Assembly: GCA_025618425.1 (NCBI GenBank)
Contig: CM046838.1
Span: forward strand, 16,455,129 to 16,519,128
Source: Heliocidaris tuberculata
Taxonomy: Eukaryota > Echinodermata > Echinoidea > Camarodonta > Echinometridae
Direction of reading: 5' to 3'
Length of the DNA: 64,000 nt
Under the pieces are notes generated by a model. It ran no database searches, had not been told where the DNA came from, and saw only the letters and a program-made list of their open reading frames with translations. Position numbers and translations under genes: made by a program. Position 1 is the stretch's first letter, and the number at the start of each line of letters is the position of its first letter. Positions 11,961-24,200 of this stretch are shown piece after piece.

Positions 11961-12240
11961 GGCGCCTTGCACCGAGTCAACATATGACTAATTGAAGTGT
12001 AAATCAGAGAATGTTGTTACTGTCAACATGATAAAATCTGGCAACATTTTCAAAAGTTTGCACCCGTCATTTAATAACGAAACTGTATTGCATATCAAGA
12101 GGCCTCATCATTTATTTGTGTATTTAGTAAACAATTTTTAAAAAGGATGAATGATTACATAATTATAACCGTTCAGTACCGAAGATTGCAGATTCCGTTA
12201 AAAAAAACAAAGAGACTTGAAGCTTCTTTTTTGATAGATG

Positions 12241-13635
12241 CAGGGGCGTCGATCCGTTTTTTTGATTGGGGGGGGGGGGCAAGACAGTCTATCGTAACGA
12301 TGATCATTTCGCACTCAATGCAATCACCATCAGGGGCGGCGGTGCATCTTTTAAAGTGGGGGGGGGGGCACCAACAAAAAGCAGCACCTACAAAGGGTGG
12401 AAACAAGGCGGAAAATACCACTTCGAAACATTAGTATACCAGTACATTCTGATCAATACACAACCGAGGATCATTTTCGACACGCTATTGTTTGTATCTT
12501 AACATGGTTCTGGATAAAACTACTTTGCACTTGAGTGCAATAGCCTGATTATTCATTTGCGAGCGAGCGAAGCGAGCGAGCAAAAACTTTAAGATTTATT
12601 TCTAACGCTGAAGGCAACGGGTGTTGAATTATATACAGCGATTTTCCTAATATGATAAGAAGATAATAGTAAATGCGAGCGAGCGTAGCGAGTGAGCTTT
12701 GGAAAAATTTTAGAAAAAAATTGTCCTCGTTCCTTTTATAATTTAGGAGTACTGCTCATTCTTGTATGATTTAGGGCATTGGGGCCCCTCCTACCCCCTG
12801 CTCCACTGCCTCACTATTGTGCTGATATCAGTAGGGGAATGTATTGTTATGAAGCCTCTCTGATTATTTGGAGCTATATGTATAAGGCTCCTTTGTGGAC
12901 TTTATACATACCCATATCTATATCTACCGATGTCGCATTTATCAGAAAACAAAAGGGGCACTTATTTCTGAGGTTAAAAGGGGCACTCATCAGAAGGTAA
13001 AAAGGACACTGATTAGAAAGAAAAGGGGGCACTGTACGAAGAAAAAGGCACTTATTAGCTATGAAAAGGGGCACTTTTGGGGTACTTGAAAAAGTGAGGG
13101 GGGCACTTTGCCCCCCTGCCCCCCCCTTCCACGGAGCGCTGCCTCTGATCACCATAGCCTTGATAAAGATGATGGTAATTTGAACTTAAATAAAGTATGC
13201 ATATCGATATCATGAACAGAAAATGGAATTAAATATCACATGGAAAACGACAAAATGATGGGAAAATATATCTTACATAACAGCAAATTGAGTGAATTCA
13301 ATTATTTATGTTCAGAACGTTTTTTAATGGCATCATGATTTTTTGGAACGCCTCTTAAAAACAGCTTCTCCACGGTTACATGACGCAGTAAAGATCAGAA
13401 AATTTGCGCGCGGAGCGTGCGGCGAAATTGAAGTCTGACCGTGTAAAACCTTTTGTATTTCATTGTTTGCAAGGTTTCCTTTCCCGAGTTTTGCATCAGT
13501 TTTTCCTTATTTTATTTTACACCTCCGGATTTATTGGGGGGGGGGAGGGGCAAAATGATATGTTTGCCCCCCCCCCCAATATTTTCTGGGGGGCAATCAC
13601 CCCCTGCCCCCCCCCCCCCAGGATCGACGCCCCTG
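12241..13635. mobile_element. Complete hAT-like nonautonomous element with 8-bp TSD
   Basis: A 1,395-bp element with terminal inverted repeats CAGGGGCGTCGATCC / GGATCGACGCCCCTG. It is flanked by perfect 8-bp direct repeats gatagatg at 12233-12240 and 13636-13643. The 8-bp TSD and CAGGG terminus are typical of hAT transposons. I see no transposase. The interior includes long G and C runs next to the termini, two GAGCGAAGCGAG-type words (12559-12581, 12675-12697) and a roughly 24-bp minisatellite (12945-13085). Confidence 0.88.
12945..13085 (+). repeat. Minisatellite, about 24-bp unit, inside the hAT-like element
   Basis: About six degenerate units of the form AAAAGGGGCACTNATNAGAA, with ggcact-type cores near 12957, 12982, 13005, 13029, 13047 and 13070. 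The same unit occurs in opposite orientation at 13800-14040. Confidence 0.75.
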
Positions 13636-13799
13636 GATAGATGTTTTCAGTAAAATATATTTATTCTACATCACAAGAATCAGATATCAGAAAACAAGAG
13701 ATCTGTATTACTTACAGATCAGTCCTGACGAATGAAAATGTAATACAAATGGAAATCAATCATGCTAAATAAATAAGTGTAAACACGGATGTGTATATA

Positions 13800-14040
13800 G
13801 GGTGCCCTTTTTATTTCTGAAAAATAAATGCCCCCTTTCTCCCTTATAAGTGCCCTTTTTACTACTACAAGTACCTATTTATTTTCTAATACGTGCCCGT
13901 TCCCCTTCTGATAAGTGGCCCTTTCCCTATCTAATATGTGCCCTTTTCCTCTTCCCATAATTGCGCCTTTTCACCTCTTATAAGTGCCCCTTTCCACCCC
14001 TGATAAGCGCCCCTTCCTCTTCTGATAAATGCCCCATGTT
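13800..14040 (-). repeat. Minisatellite, same unit as 12945-13085, opposite orientation
   Basis: Roughly ten units of TAAGTGCCCCTTTTCCNCTT spaced about 22-26 bp apart. It lies inward of the right inverted-repeat arm, as expected if 13790-14886 is a second, minus-oriented copy of the hAT-like family. Confidence 0.75.
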
Positions 14041-14298
14041 GTCTATATTTCCCACTGTTTCCTACAAAAAAGAGCCATATCTATAGCTTCAAAGAATCGG
14101 TGCGGCTTTAGTAACAGGTACCCGTATTACTACAACTACAATGTAAGGCAGTGGTGTTGGAGGCAAGAAGGGCATAATATGCCTACCCCACTACCAGGTC
14201 CCAAGCGAAGGATTTCTCATTCCGCTCGCTCAAATGTGCCCATAATTTACACCAAGTAAGGGCAATATTTTCCGAAAATTTTCCCCAAACTCGCTCGC

Positions 14299-15165
14299 TA
14301 TGCTCGCTAGGTCTTATAATACATAATGAAATCAAGCAATGACAAGCATATCCCATAAAGTATGTTGATATTGATGTAATCCTAAAGAAAAACGACAGGG
14401 TTAATGTACGAATCAAAAGATCATTCGACATCCCCCCAAATTGATTTGTTGTTGTCATTTTCAATATATAGCTGTAAATAATGCACAAACCAAGGACTTC
14501 AGAGTTAGAAAAAAGTCTGAAAATTTTTGCACGCTCATTTCGCTCGCATGCACATGGATCATTGGACCATCACACACAATTACTAATTAAGGAAAGCTGA
14601 GACAATGTCCGGAACCACAATAAAAATGAAGAAGATGATACTTGATAATGTATTAATTATGTTAATAAGACTGTCGGGTAATGCCAATGTCACAAAATTC
14701 TCCCTTGTAGGTGCCCCTTTTTTGCTGATGCCCCCCCCCCCCCATTTTGAAAGACGCTCCTCTGCCCCTGTCTGCTTCATGTAACCATGGAGAAGCTGGT
14801 AATTGAGAGGCATTAAAAAATCATGAAGGGTACTATATACCTTCATTGCCACCCCCGCCCCCCCCCCCCCCCCCCGACGCCCCTGCCCATGAGGGAAGCA
14901 AAAATCCAACCCAAATGGGCTTGGACGTCGGCTCTGCATGCCCCCCCCCCCTCAACCTCTCCCTCCACCTCCCCTCCCCACTTCGATCATGCTATTATTG
15001 ACTGCTCTAACAAACCGCCAGACACTTCTCTGACCTACCTCTGACCTATTGGTGTTCCAACTTGAACCAAGACTACGTACATTGCCTTCGCAAGCTTATA
15101 CATATTCATTTCTATGACGTCAAATTGAAAGGTAACTGCGAGTTGTAGGAACTATCCTCTACCTC
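14299..15165. repeat. Right arm of large inverted repeat
   Basis: Inverted copy of 6718-7568, with small indels mostly in the poly-C runs. The family terminus GACGCCCCTG ends at 14886. Bases outside the arms (gtcgtgta on the left, gtttatca on the right) show no target-site duplication. Confidence 0.88.
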
Positions 15166-15418
15166 GTTTATCATGTCTTCGTGAAACAGTTTTTCAAGTC
15201 CATGACATTTCCGTAGATCGCCGACAAGAGTTATGACTGTCATGGAGTTGATTTGATGAAACAACCCCCAGATATCTAGCTAAACTTAAAAGTTTAAACT
15301 CGACCAATAATAGTCTACCATGCTAACGTAAATTTCAAGGAATGGGACTGGGCTTTTTTCCAGCATAAACTTTTTTTAAATATGACACATCACGCATTGG
15401 GAATTTCATCAAAAAAAT

Positions 15419-15745
15419 TTACATAAGAGATAAATTCCATTCAGTAAGATTCTCACCTGCATCCTGAGGCAAGAGATGAAGCACTACCACTTCAAAGAAA
15501 GGCTTATTTATGTTTAATAAAGCAATCCGGTGGAAACGAGCCGACGATATTTCGCGTTGAAACAATTCAATAGTGCCAATTTGATGAAGCGCAGCCGCAG
15601 TGATCATGTAGATGATGCAATCACGATCACTGCAATCAGCAAAGATGAGAAAGGGGAAACTTGAGCTTCCTTCCAATTTTGGGGAGGTTGGTGCGTCGTC
15701 CATAAAAAAGCGTAAATGTTGATAGAAATCATGATAAAACCTCAA
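15419..15745 (-). other. Open frame of 108 codons ending near a strong donor, unidentified
   Basis: The minus-strand frame contains FLIFADCSDRDCIIYM and FFEVVVLHLLPQDAG. A good 5' splice site (GATGCAG|gtgaga) lies at about 15458. Composition is protein-like and not a simple repeat, so it could be an exon of an unrecognised gene or of an old transposon. I recognise no family, found no partner exon, and saw no matching acceptor that I trust. Confidence 0.25.
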
Positions 15746-15759
15746 GATGGCCGAGTTTT

Positions 15760-18700
15760 TTTTTCTTCCTTTTCACCCCCTCAAATTGAAATCTCTTATG
15801 TATTTTACCCTGAGAAAAAAAATCCAAGGAGGCGACCTAGAAATGGAATTTTTGTGAAATTTTGAACATTCCTATTTTGGGGGGCGCAAAATGAATTGAA
15901 GCGGCACGCCTGGCGAGATGGCCGTTGGCCGGTGGCCACCACCATCCCGCACCGGATTGACTTTGAAATATTTTAACAGCAACTCTTTCTTCTCTCATAC
16001 GCTGTCCACTCAGAATCTAACAGGCATCTCGATTCTCTTTCCTTTCAAAATAAAGTGATATCAATCTCAGTTCTCAGTTCTCGGGAACTATTTCGCTCTG
16101 TTGAAAATCAAACCATCAATCTCTCGTTGAATTAAAAGTCTCAAAAATAATTCAAGTCCGAAACGAGAGTAAAATAAATGACTTGTTAGTGGAACATAAT
16201 TATTAAGAGGAAGAAATCATAACGATGACGAAAATATAGCAAGGCTTAACTGGGCTGGGCGTCCTGACCTAATTTAACAAGGAAAACTAACAGAAGGCTC
16301 TCCCCGACCTAACTTAACAGAGATAAGGCCCCGCATCCAAGTGCCCCCTCCATTTTATACGTCTTGTTAACCAATTAACCACAATCCTCTAAATCCTAAT
16401 CATTACGTCTCTGACCACTTAAAAATCTTTTCTAAAACAGAATCACATCAACCCCTCCGAGGAAGGAAATCAATTTCAAATACAAAAGAAGCACGTGCTT
16501 TCAACTCTTTCAAGAAAGGCGTGGCTTCAACCCCAGAAATATGTCCGGGGACGCCAAATTAAATATTCACAAGAATCTTGAAGTCCCCACATCTATGAAT
16601 AGATTGCAAAAACACATTTTGTTGACATGAATATCGGAACTTGTCTGCATACCAGACGGGACACCTGTATGAATACGGTCAGGGACCAGGCTCCAAATAA
16701 GTTGAAACACTGCCCATGCTCTATACAATAACAAATACATAGAGCAATCTCCAAATTTCTATGACTTTCGCTCTATTTCTGCGTGAATAAACTTTCTGAT
16801 CTTGTTTTACCCGATTCATAAACCCTTTTCTATCCTGAGGACCTTGACATTTAACTGACCTAGCGCCCCAACATCCTAAATTAAAGCGATCCAAATCATA
16901 ATTATTACATGGTAGCCTATAGCATTTTGACAAAAATGCATGCCGCTCCAGAATGAAAACCCTGAAGAAATATATTTTAAGAATTTAGCAAGGCAATTGC
17001 AAGGCAAATTTATGATTTCTTTCGAATGTTCTATACTTTGAAAGTGCTTTTTGTGCACTTATATCCCATCTGGGGGAGCAAAAGTTAACAAACTCCTAGC
17101 TGCCTTATGCGGGGGGGGGGGGGGCAAAGCAACTAGAGTCAATTCTATTATAGGGGTCACTTTATTATGGGCGCGAAATAGCTAGATCCTGAACATAATT
17201 ATGTGAGAGAGCAAAGCGACCGAGCTTTGGAAAATTGTTGCATTTCAAACTCTATAAAACACCCTTTCTTATGCATTTTGTCCTTGACTGGGACAATAAC
17301 CCTCAAAGACCATACATTTTCTTGTATTACTCCACCCTTTCTTTCTCTCTTTTGCGTTTTTTGCGCCCTCTTCAAGTGCCTCCCGGGGCAGGTTGCCCCC
17401 CCCCCCCGCCCTCCTTCACGGTCGATGAAGACAAGACTGACATTTTGACACTAACTGTTGATGAAATTATCCGGTGGGGAATCATAGTAAAAAAAAAAAA
17501 AAAAAAATTAAACCACCTATATTGGCCTATATAGGCCTATAGATCTTACATTTTCTTCTACCCAAATGCTCTATTTCTATCATGAGAGGACCACACAGGA
17601 AAGTATACGAAACCGGCGTGGTGAAAACATTTTCTTTAAAAAAGGGAAACGCTGACTCGCTTGGAACGATCCTAGATCCGAACTTGACCATTTTATGTCG
17701 GAGAACGACAATACTTCACTAACTCTGGGAATAAAAAGCACCTGCAAAGTTCCTAGTTTTAGTCACCAAGAAAAAGAAAAAGATTAAAAGACAAAGGACA
17801 ATCGAAAACTTTAATCATCTCATTCAGTAGTGGATAAGTGCAGCATGAGCTGGATCCTTGCCGGTCGGCTGCTCCCCCATCCCCAGAGTTCAGTGACTAC
17901 AGCAGGCCACGCCACTGGATCCAGCTGGATGCCGCATTACGTGAAGGAGACCGGACGATTTTTCTTTGGCCTGGGAATATGTTCGGGAATCCCACTCCCG
18001 TGGGCTCATGCAGTTTCTTCAGGAATGGGCAGTAGCTAGGAGCTGCTTTTCCCAGGCAAATTTTGCTCCCTCAGGAAATTTTCCCCTGGAATAAGCTCCA
18101 TATGGGCAATTCTTCGCCTTAAACATAATAGTGGAGGGCGGCTCCCGTTAATGCACATCGCACCCCCCCCCCCCCCCCCGGCCCGACCAGCCTACTAAGC
18201 TCTGCCAGCGTTTGGGTACACTGTAGACATTAACTTAACTGTTGTTGTTGTTGCCTTGTTGCCATAGACAAAGTAAATTGTCTAGAAGGCTGAGGATTCT
18301 GGTGTTGCTGCAGCACCCCCCCCCCCCAGATTTCTATGGGGGACACTTGCCCCAGGCGTTAGGCCTACTTAAACCAGGGGTGAAAACAAAAACGCAAAAA
18401 AAAAGAAAAGAAAGAAAGACAATAATGCTTAAGAATTATTCGCCACCAATCCACATGGCCAAGTGCATTAGAAATAGTTTTTCTTAGGTTCAAAATGCGA
18501 AAATTTTCTAAAGCTCTGTCGCTTTGCTCCCTCGCATATATATTGCTTCAGGATCTCTTATTTTTGCACTCCAATATTCGCCATAATTAAAGAAAAATGT
18601 TATTCTCATTGTTTTTCCCCTATTTTTATTAATCACTCTCTTTTTTATAATTGCACCTCAATATAGAATAAGTGTATATTAAAAGGGTTTTCCATTTGAA

Positions 18701-18900
18701 AGAAATTGTAACTTTATGTCACATATACTAGCTAAATACCTAGACTATAGTGCTCCTGAATTTTTGTTAATTGTGTTCCATTGAGGAAGAAGTGATTTTT
18801 TTTTTCTGTAAATAAATGCTTAAGAAATTGCTCATTTAGGTTAAATTTCTTTTACTGTTCCTTTTTTGCTAAAAAAAAAAAAGGGTCCATATGATGATGA
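15760..18900. other. Repeat-littered noncoding stretch
   Basis: Contains isolated G/C runs (17109-17124, 17396-17408, 18163-18180, 18316-18328), an A-run at 17491-17508, and fragments of the element family carrying the GCGAGCGAAGC-type word (17205-17230, 18511-18536). No coding exon on either strand is convincing; the short frames present run through low-complexity sequence. Confidence 0.45.
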
Positions 18901-18909
18901 TGTAATCTT

Positions 18910-19110
18910 CTAATAATAATAATAATAATATTCCGCTTTTATATAGCGCCTAATACATCGGCGATGTCTCTATAAGCGCTTTACAGATATATTATTACCC
19001 CGGTCATCGGATTCTGGCTTGCCCGCACACAATGCACATACGGTAATCCACTCCCTGGGGAGTATTCCAGCAATGGGCCGTGCCGGGCGCTCACATTGCT
19101 AATCAAAAAA
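18910..19110. repeat. Dispersed repeat beginning with (AAT)n
   Basis: An aataataataataatatt run leads into ccgcttttatatagcgcctaa and ctataagcgctttacag. From general knowledge, this (ATA)n plus tatagcgc...aagcgctttac structure is a common dispersed repeat in marine invertebrates. No second copy exists in this window, so the family assignment is by recall only. Confidence 0.5.
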
Positions 19111-19195
19111 CATTAACTTTCTCACATTAACATTAAATAGGATGTAGAGTCTAAAATACCACGCAAGATATAAAATTGCCGTTAACCCTTTCAGG

Positions 19196-19593
19196 ACAGG
19201 AATTATTTAAGGGCTAAATTGATCACATTTTGTTCTTCAAATTGGCAATAATGATATTTTTCTTTTAGTGCTACATGGTTCTAACAAAATGCAATGTCTT
19301 TGAAAACAATATACATCATTACAAACTTAGTAGAAAAGTTGAAAAAATTGCCAATTTTGATAAAAAATAGTGATTTTGAACCTCTCAATGCGTTGCCAAT
19401 TTAAGAATTTTGAAGCTTATTCTCCTTTTTAAAATTCCTGGCATCAAACGAAATATGGTCATGCAACAAAAATGGACACAATGTGTGTAGAAATTTTTGC
19501 TTTTTCTACTCCTGCATCTGGTATATTTTTTAGAGCTCTGAATCAAAAGTTATTGAGCCAAACCACAAAATGTGGTCATTTGTCTTGAAAGGG
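19196..19593 (+). mobile_element. piggyBac-like MITE, copy 1
   Basis: Begins TTAA-CCCTTTCAGGACAGG (TTAA at 19192-19195) and ends TGTCTTGAAAGGG, where the distal TTAA has decayed to aata. It is colinear over its whole length with the better-preserved copy at 60814-61221. CCC termini next to TTAA are the hallmark of piggyBac-type elements. No coding capacity. Confidence 0.75.
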
Positions 19594-19759
19594 AATAAGG
19601 GTATAAAAATCAGAGATAGGTATGTTAGACGGGTTTCCGTGTTTAGGGTATCAAAACTACTCCTACTGCAATCCCCGTTTAGGGTGTTTTTCAGAAAGTA
19701 ATTTAAACGGATGATGTATAGGTCTCAATGAGACATCCCCCCCCCCCGGGTTCGTCAGT

Positions 19760-20371
19760 CAAAATTACAGTTATGTAAATTTGAATTGAATTGAATATAA
19801 AACACTTTTGAGTATCATAGGTAGTCAGAAGGTAAGAAATTTTTTTTTTTCTTTACCGTTGGGGGGAGGGGGGGGGGGTAAAGCGTACGTTGTCAAAGGG
19901 CACTGGACGGGTTTTCATTTCAGGGGGTCTGACACCCCTTCCCCAATTCCGCCAGTTTTTATATTTTTGGAATGTATATACATCCATAGGCTCTTCCTTC
20001 TGACAAAATTTGGTCCCTATGCTTCAAGCAGGGAAAAATTATTACCCCAATTTTTAGGGGCCGTCTGACACCCCATCCCGACGGAAATTTTTGTCAGTTT
20101 TTTTGTACTTTGTAAATGTCCAGCCATACTTTTATTACTTAATTCCTATTTAAAGTGACAAAGTTTGGTGCATTCATAATCCGCGACCGACTTTGAGGTT
20201 TCTCGGGGGGGGGGGGGGGGGCTCTGGGGGCTAAACCCTACGGCTAAGTACAGTAAGCTAAGGTCAGGCTGACCTTTTTGCCAATGACTTGGATGGTCTA
20301 AAAGGGGTCTAAGTAACTTTACGGGGTCAAATCTTATGGATAAAATGGGGTGACTGTTTCGGGACAGGCTC
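19760..20371 (+). mobile_element. Half copy of the palindromic GAGCCTGTCC element
   Basis: Matches the right arm of the 1.5-kb palindrome at 50836-52357 from aattgaattgaata through ggggccgtctgacacccc to the terminus gacaggctc at 20371. Only one arm is present, with G-run expansions at about 19861-19878 and 20204-20222. Confidence 0.75.
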
Positions 20372-20399
20372 TACACTACAGATGCAGAGCAGACGAGAT

Positions 20400-21220
20400 C
20401 GCTCGAGAAAACACTTGAATTGACCACGCCTTCATTTCCCAGGCACATTTATAAATAGCGCATGAACCAATCGACTGTGTTGTGCAATGTTTTGAATTGT
20501 ATTGTGATTTGTGAGTCATCTGTTTCATTAATTAAGCTTCCACGTCGAAGCCATTGTCTCCCGCGCCGGAACAGAGTCGAAAAACAGTGCAGTGGTAAGT
20601 AAGTTTGTAGGATCTTTACAGCAACTATTTGCCTCATTTAATGCTAATGCAATGAATAATGAAATGCGGTCTTTTCCTTTTATGATTAATTCCCATTTCT
20701 AACCTGGTGGTACGGTACTGTGACCGGCTATTTTTATAATTACCTGGCAAGCTGCCGCCTACAACTACTTAGCCTTAGGCCCGCACGGCCCGGTTTGAGC
20801 TAGCTGGGGTCTCCGCTGGACTAGATCTAACGGTATGGTGGTGTGACCATATTTCGTGCTCAGTCAGGACATTGTGTAAAAAATTTACCAAAGATTTCGA
20901 AGATCTGATAACACCGTTGGATAGAGGAAGCTAAAATTACATAGATCTAGTCATAGACATAGCCATAGGACTATGGTTTCTTTTAATTTGGGTAAGAAAT
21001 TATGAAGATATTGTTTGACAACGATCGGCAAAGTTTGCTAACGGCTATAGTCTATACCCACTTATACATGTACAAGCTTATAGACCCTACTTTTGCATTT
21101 TTCATTTTTTGCATCATAGACTCAATCAATCTCATAGTCTACTTCATAGTTTCCGAAAAATATGAAGTTACCGACAAGGGTCTAAAGATACCTAGGGTCT
21201 AGGGGTCCTAGGGAAGATAC
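20400..21220. other. CpG-bearing stretch with a donor-like site, function unclear
   Basis: At 20461-20592 on the plus strand an ATG-opened frame runs to GTGCAGTG|gtaagtaag, a consensus donor, in a locally CpG-richer context (cacgtcgaag, cccgcgccgg). It could be a first exon of FBXW9 or another transcript. The exit phase (1) does not fit the FBXW9 exon at 30511 (phase 0) without an intermediate exon. The rest, to 21220, shows nothing. Confidence 0.25.
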
Positions 21221-21232
21221 TGAACGCAGGCA

Positions 21233-24200
21233 CTAGGCCTCTGTATTCAGTTCCAAGTTCTTCTTCCTTTTTAAGATGGCTGGATCATTTCCTGGTGCAG
21301 GCGACTCATAGTCGTACTTAATCGGCTCACTTTTCCAGCACCTATCCAATGCTACTTCAAAACTGTGCACACTCGGGGCAGTAATGGTGTCGTTAGAGAG
21401 ATTATTCCATGGTTTACGTATTCGTACATGAAAAGAATTTTTGTACCTCTGAGTTTTGGTCCTAGGAATAAACAGTTTCTTACTATGCCCTCTTGTCTGA
21501 TCTCTGGATTGTAATACAAGATTTGGTGTTACATCAGAATCGTATTTATTAAAAATCTTGTACAATTCAATCATATCACCTCGAGCCCTCCTGTAAGCTA
21601 AAGTAGGGATATTCAACTTTCTCAATCGTTGTGCATAAGGCAGCCCCTTTAACTCTGGGACTAATCTAGAGTAAAGGCTCCGGTGTGCGGCTGCTTAAAG
21701 GGAATTTGCTGATTTATCAATCTAAGACTCGCACATAATTCAATACAATCAATTAATAGTCCAAATACTTGCTTACTAAAGTAAATAGAAGGCAAAATTA
21801 AAATTATTGACCAATAACATGGTCAGTAGTGTCCATTTTTCAAAACGGTGCTAGGGGTCCTGTGTGCGGCCGCCTCTACCCCTGTGAGCAGCCGCCCATG
21901 ATATGTCGGGCATTCAGCATCATATTTGTGACTAAGTGAAAGAAAATTAATATCACATGTCATACATTACATTCCAATACTTTATAAAAATTAATAATAT
22001 TCTGTTGAAACCCATAAAATCTGTCAAACATGATGATCTATCAAACGCCATGACCAAAAAATGAAAGCAGACTACAATTTCCTACAAAAACCTGCATTTT
22101 GTACACGTTTTACACAGGGTGGCTGCTCACCAGACCCACTCAGAAAAATGGCACTGGTGAGCGGCCACCCCCATGCAGCTTTCCCTGTGGTAGTGTAAAT
22201 AAAAATTTCTGAAGCAAAACATGGACCATCAACTTCATTCTCTTAAATAAACATCAAATTACACATCAAATTGAACAAATAAAGTTTAATTATTGGTTTA
22301 AGTATGTCATAGTCTCTTAACTTAAAAGTTAAGAAACTGCAATTTTTTTGTCGATGACTGGTGGCGTACATTTCTCATGATGTTGAGCGAGATTCAGGAT
22401 ACTTACTGCTTTGGCTGAGTATGTTTTTTGGTGCAATAGAACCTACCTGAGACTGTCCAGGGTAATTTTTGAAGGGATATCAAAATTTTTTTTTTTTTTT
22501 TCATTTTTTATTCACCGCCGGCTGCTCACAGGGGACCGGCCGCCCACAGGAGCACATACTCTAGTCGCTCTTCTTTGGACATTTTCCAAAGCATGGATAT
22601 GTTTTTTTAGGTGGGGGCTCCACACCGCATGAGCGTACTCTATTTGAGGGCGAACAAGCGATTTGTACAAAAGGGAGAAATTTTCCTTATCTAAATAAAC
22701 AAAGGTTCGTCTGATTAAATTCATTAGACTATTTACCTTATTGATCTTTGTATGAAGATGTTCTTCAAAATTCAGCTTATCATCAATCACCACACCCAAA
22801 TCTTTCTCAGATGACACTTGCATGAGGGCACTTGGTGAATTATCACATGTCATATCATACACAAATGGCCTTGCTGGGGCAGACTGGGAGTTACCAATGG
22901 TGAGAACACTACATTTCTTAGGGTTGAATCTTAGCAGCCATTTGTCAGACCAGCATTGGAGCCTATCAAGATCCCTCTGAAGGGCAATACAATCATTTTC
23001 ATCTCTAATATACTTGAAAATCTTAGTGTCGTCAGCAAATAGATAAACACTACTCTCGGAAATAGTGTCAGGTAGATCATTTATAAACAACACAAACAAC
23101 ACAGGCCCAAGAACACTACCTTGTGGAATTCCACTCGCAACAAGACCCCAACTGGAAAACTCTCCATTCACACATACACGCTGTCTTCTCCCAACTAGAA
23201 ATGCCTCAATCCAATTTACCACCAACTCACTTATGCCATAACTTCTAATCTTGGCAAGCAGCCGACGGTGGGGCACCTTATCGAAGGCCTTCATAAAATC
23301 TAAATAAATCACATCAATTGACCCATTTTCCTCCAGAGCGCTAGACCATTCATCAATTACGTTTATCAGTTGGAGCATTGTTGAACGACCAGGCAAGAAA
23401 CCATACTGCTTGACACTAAATAATTTGTTCATAGTCATATGTTCCAGAATCTCATCACGAATCAATGATTCCATAAGCTTACACACTATACATGTAAGAC
23501 TAATGGGTCTATAGTTCGACGGCAGCGATCTATCACCTTTCTTAAAAACGGCACTAACATTTGCTGATTTCCAGTCTGATGGAACCACTCCTCTCCGCAA
23601 AGAAGTTTGGAAAATAACACTCAAAGGGCCAGCTATGGCTGGAGCAATCTCACGCAGCACCCGAGGGTGAAACTCATCTGGTCCCGGAGACTTCGAGACA
23701 TTAAGTTTGGAAAGCAAAGACAGGACTTTGTCTTCAGTAATTTCAATATCACAAAATTCTTCCAAAATGTTTTGCTGAGGGAGACTGGAAATGTTATCAA
23801 CAGGCTCATCCGTGTAAACAGTAGAAAAATAATCAAGTAAGATATCAGCCTTTTCTTTATCAGTCTCACTAAGTTCTGAAGAAGATGAATGTGAATTCAC
23901 AAGAGGAGCTACTCCAGATTTGATTTTAGTCTTTGTCCTGGCATACTTCCAAAATTTCTTCGGATTTAATTTCACAGCTTTCGCAATATTTCTTTCATAG
24001 TTTTTCTGGAGCCACCTAGTGGCAGTTTTGACCCGATTACGGAGTCTGTTATACTCTTTTTTCTTGCTTTCTGTTCTATCCCTAAGATAACGCTCCCAAC
24101 TCCTGTGTTTTTTCTTAATAAGCTTTAGCGTGTCATTATCAACAGGGAAATCACCTTTGTTTCCCCATGCCTGCCCTCTAGAAATTACTCTAGATGGAAT

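Noticed and set aside
6998..14886. A single 7.9-kb hAT element bounded by CAGGGGCGTC ends
   Set aside because: The sequence outside these ends is also inverted (to 6718 and 15165), so the flanks are reverse complements and not a direct target duplication.
20461..20592. Possible first coding exon of FBXW9 with consensus donor
   Set aside because: Exit phase 1 does not match the phase-0 acceptor at 30511, and no linking exon was found. Kept only as an unclear stretch.
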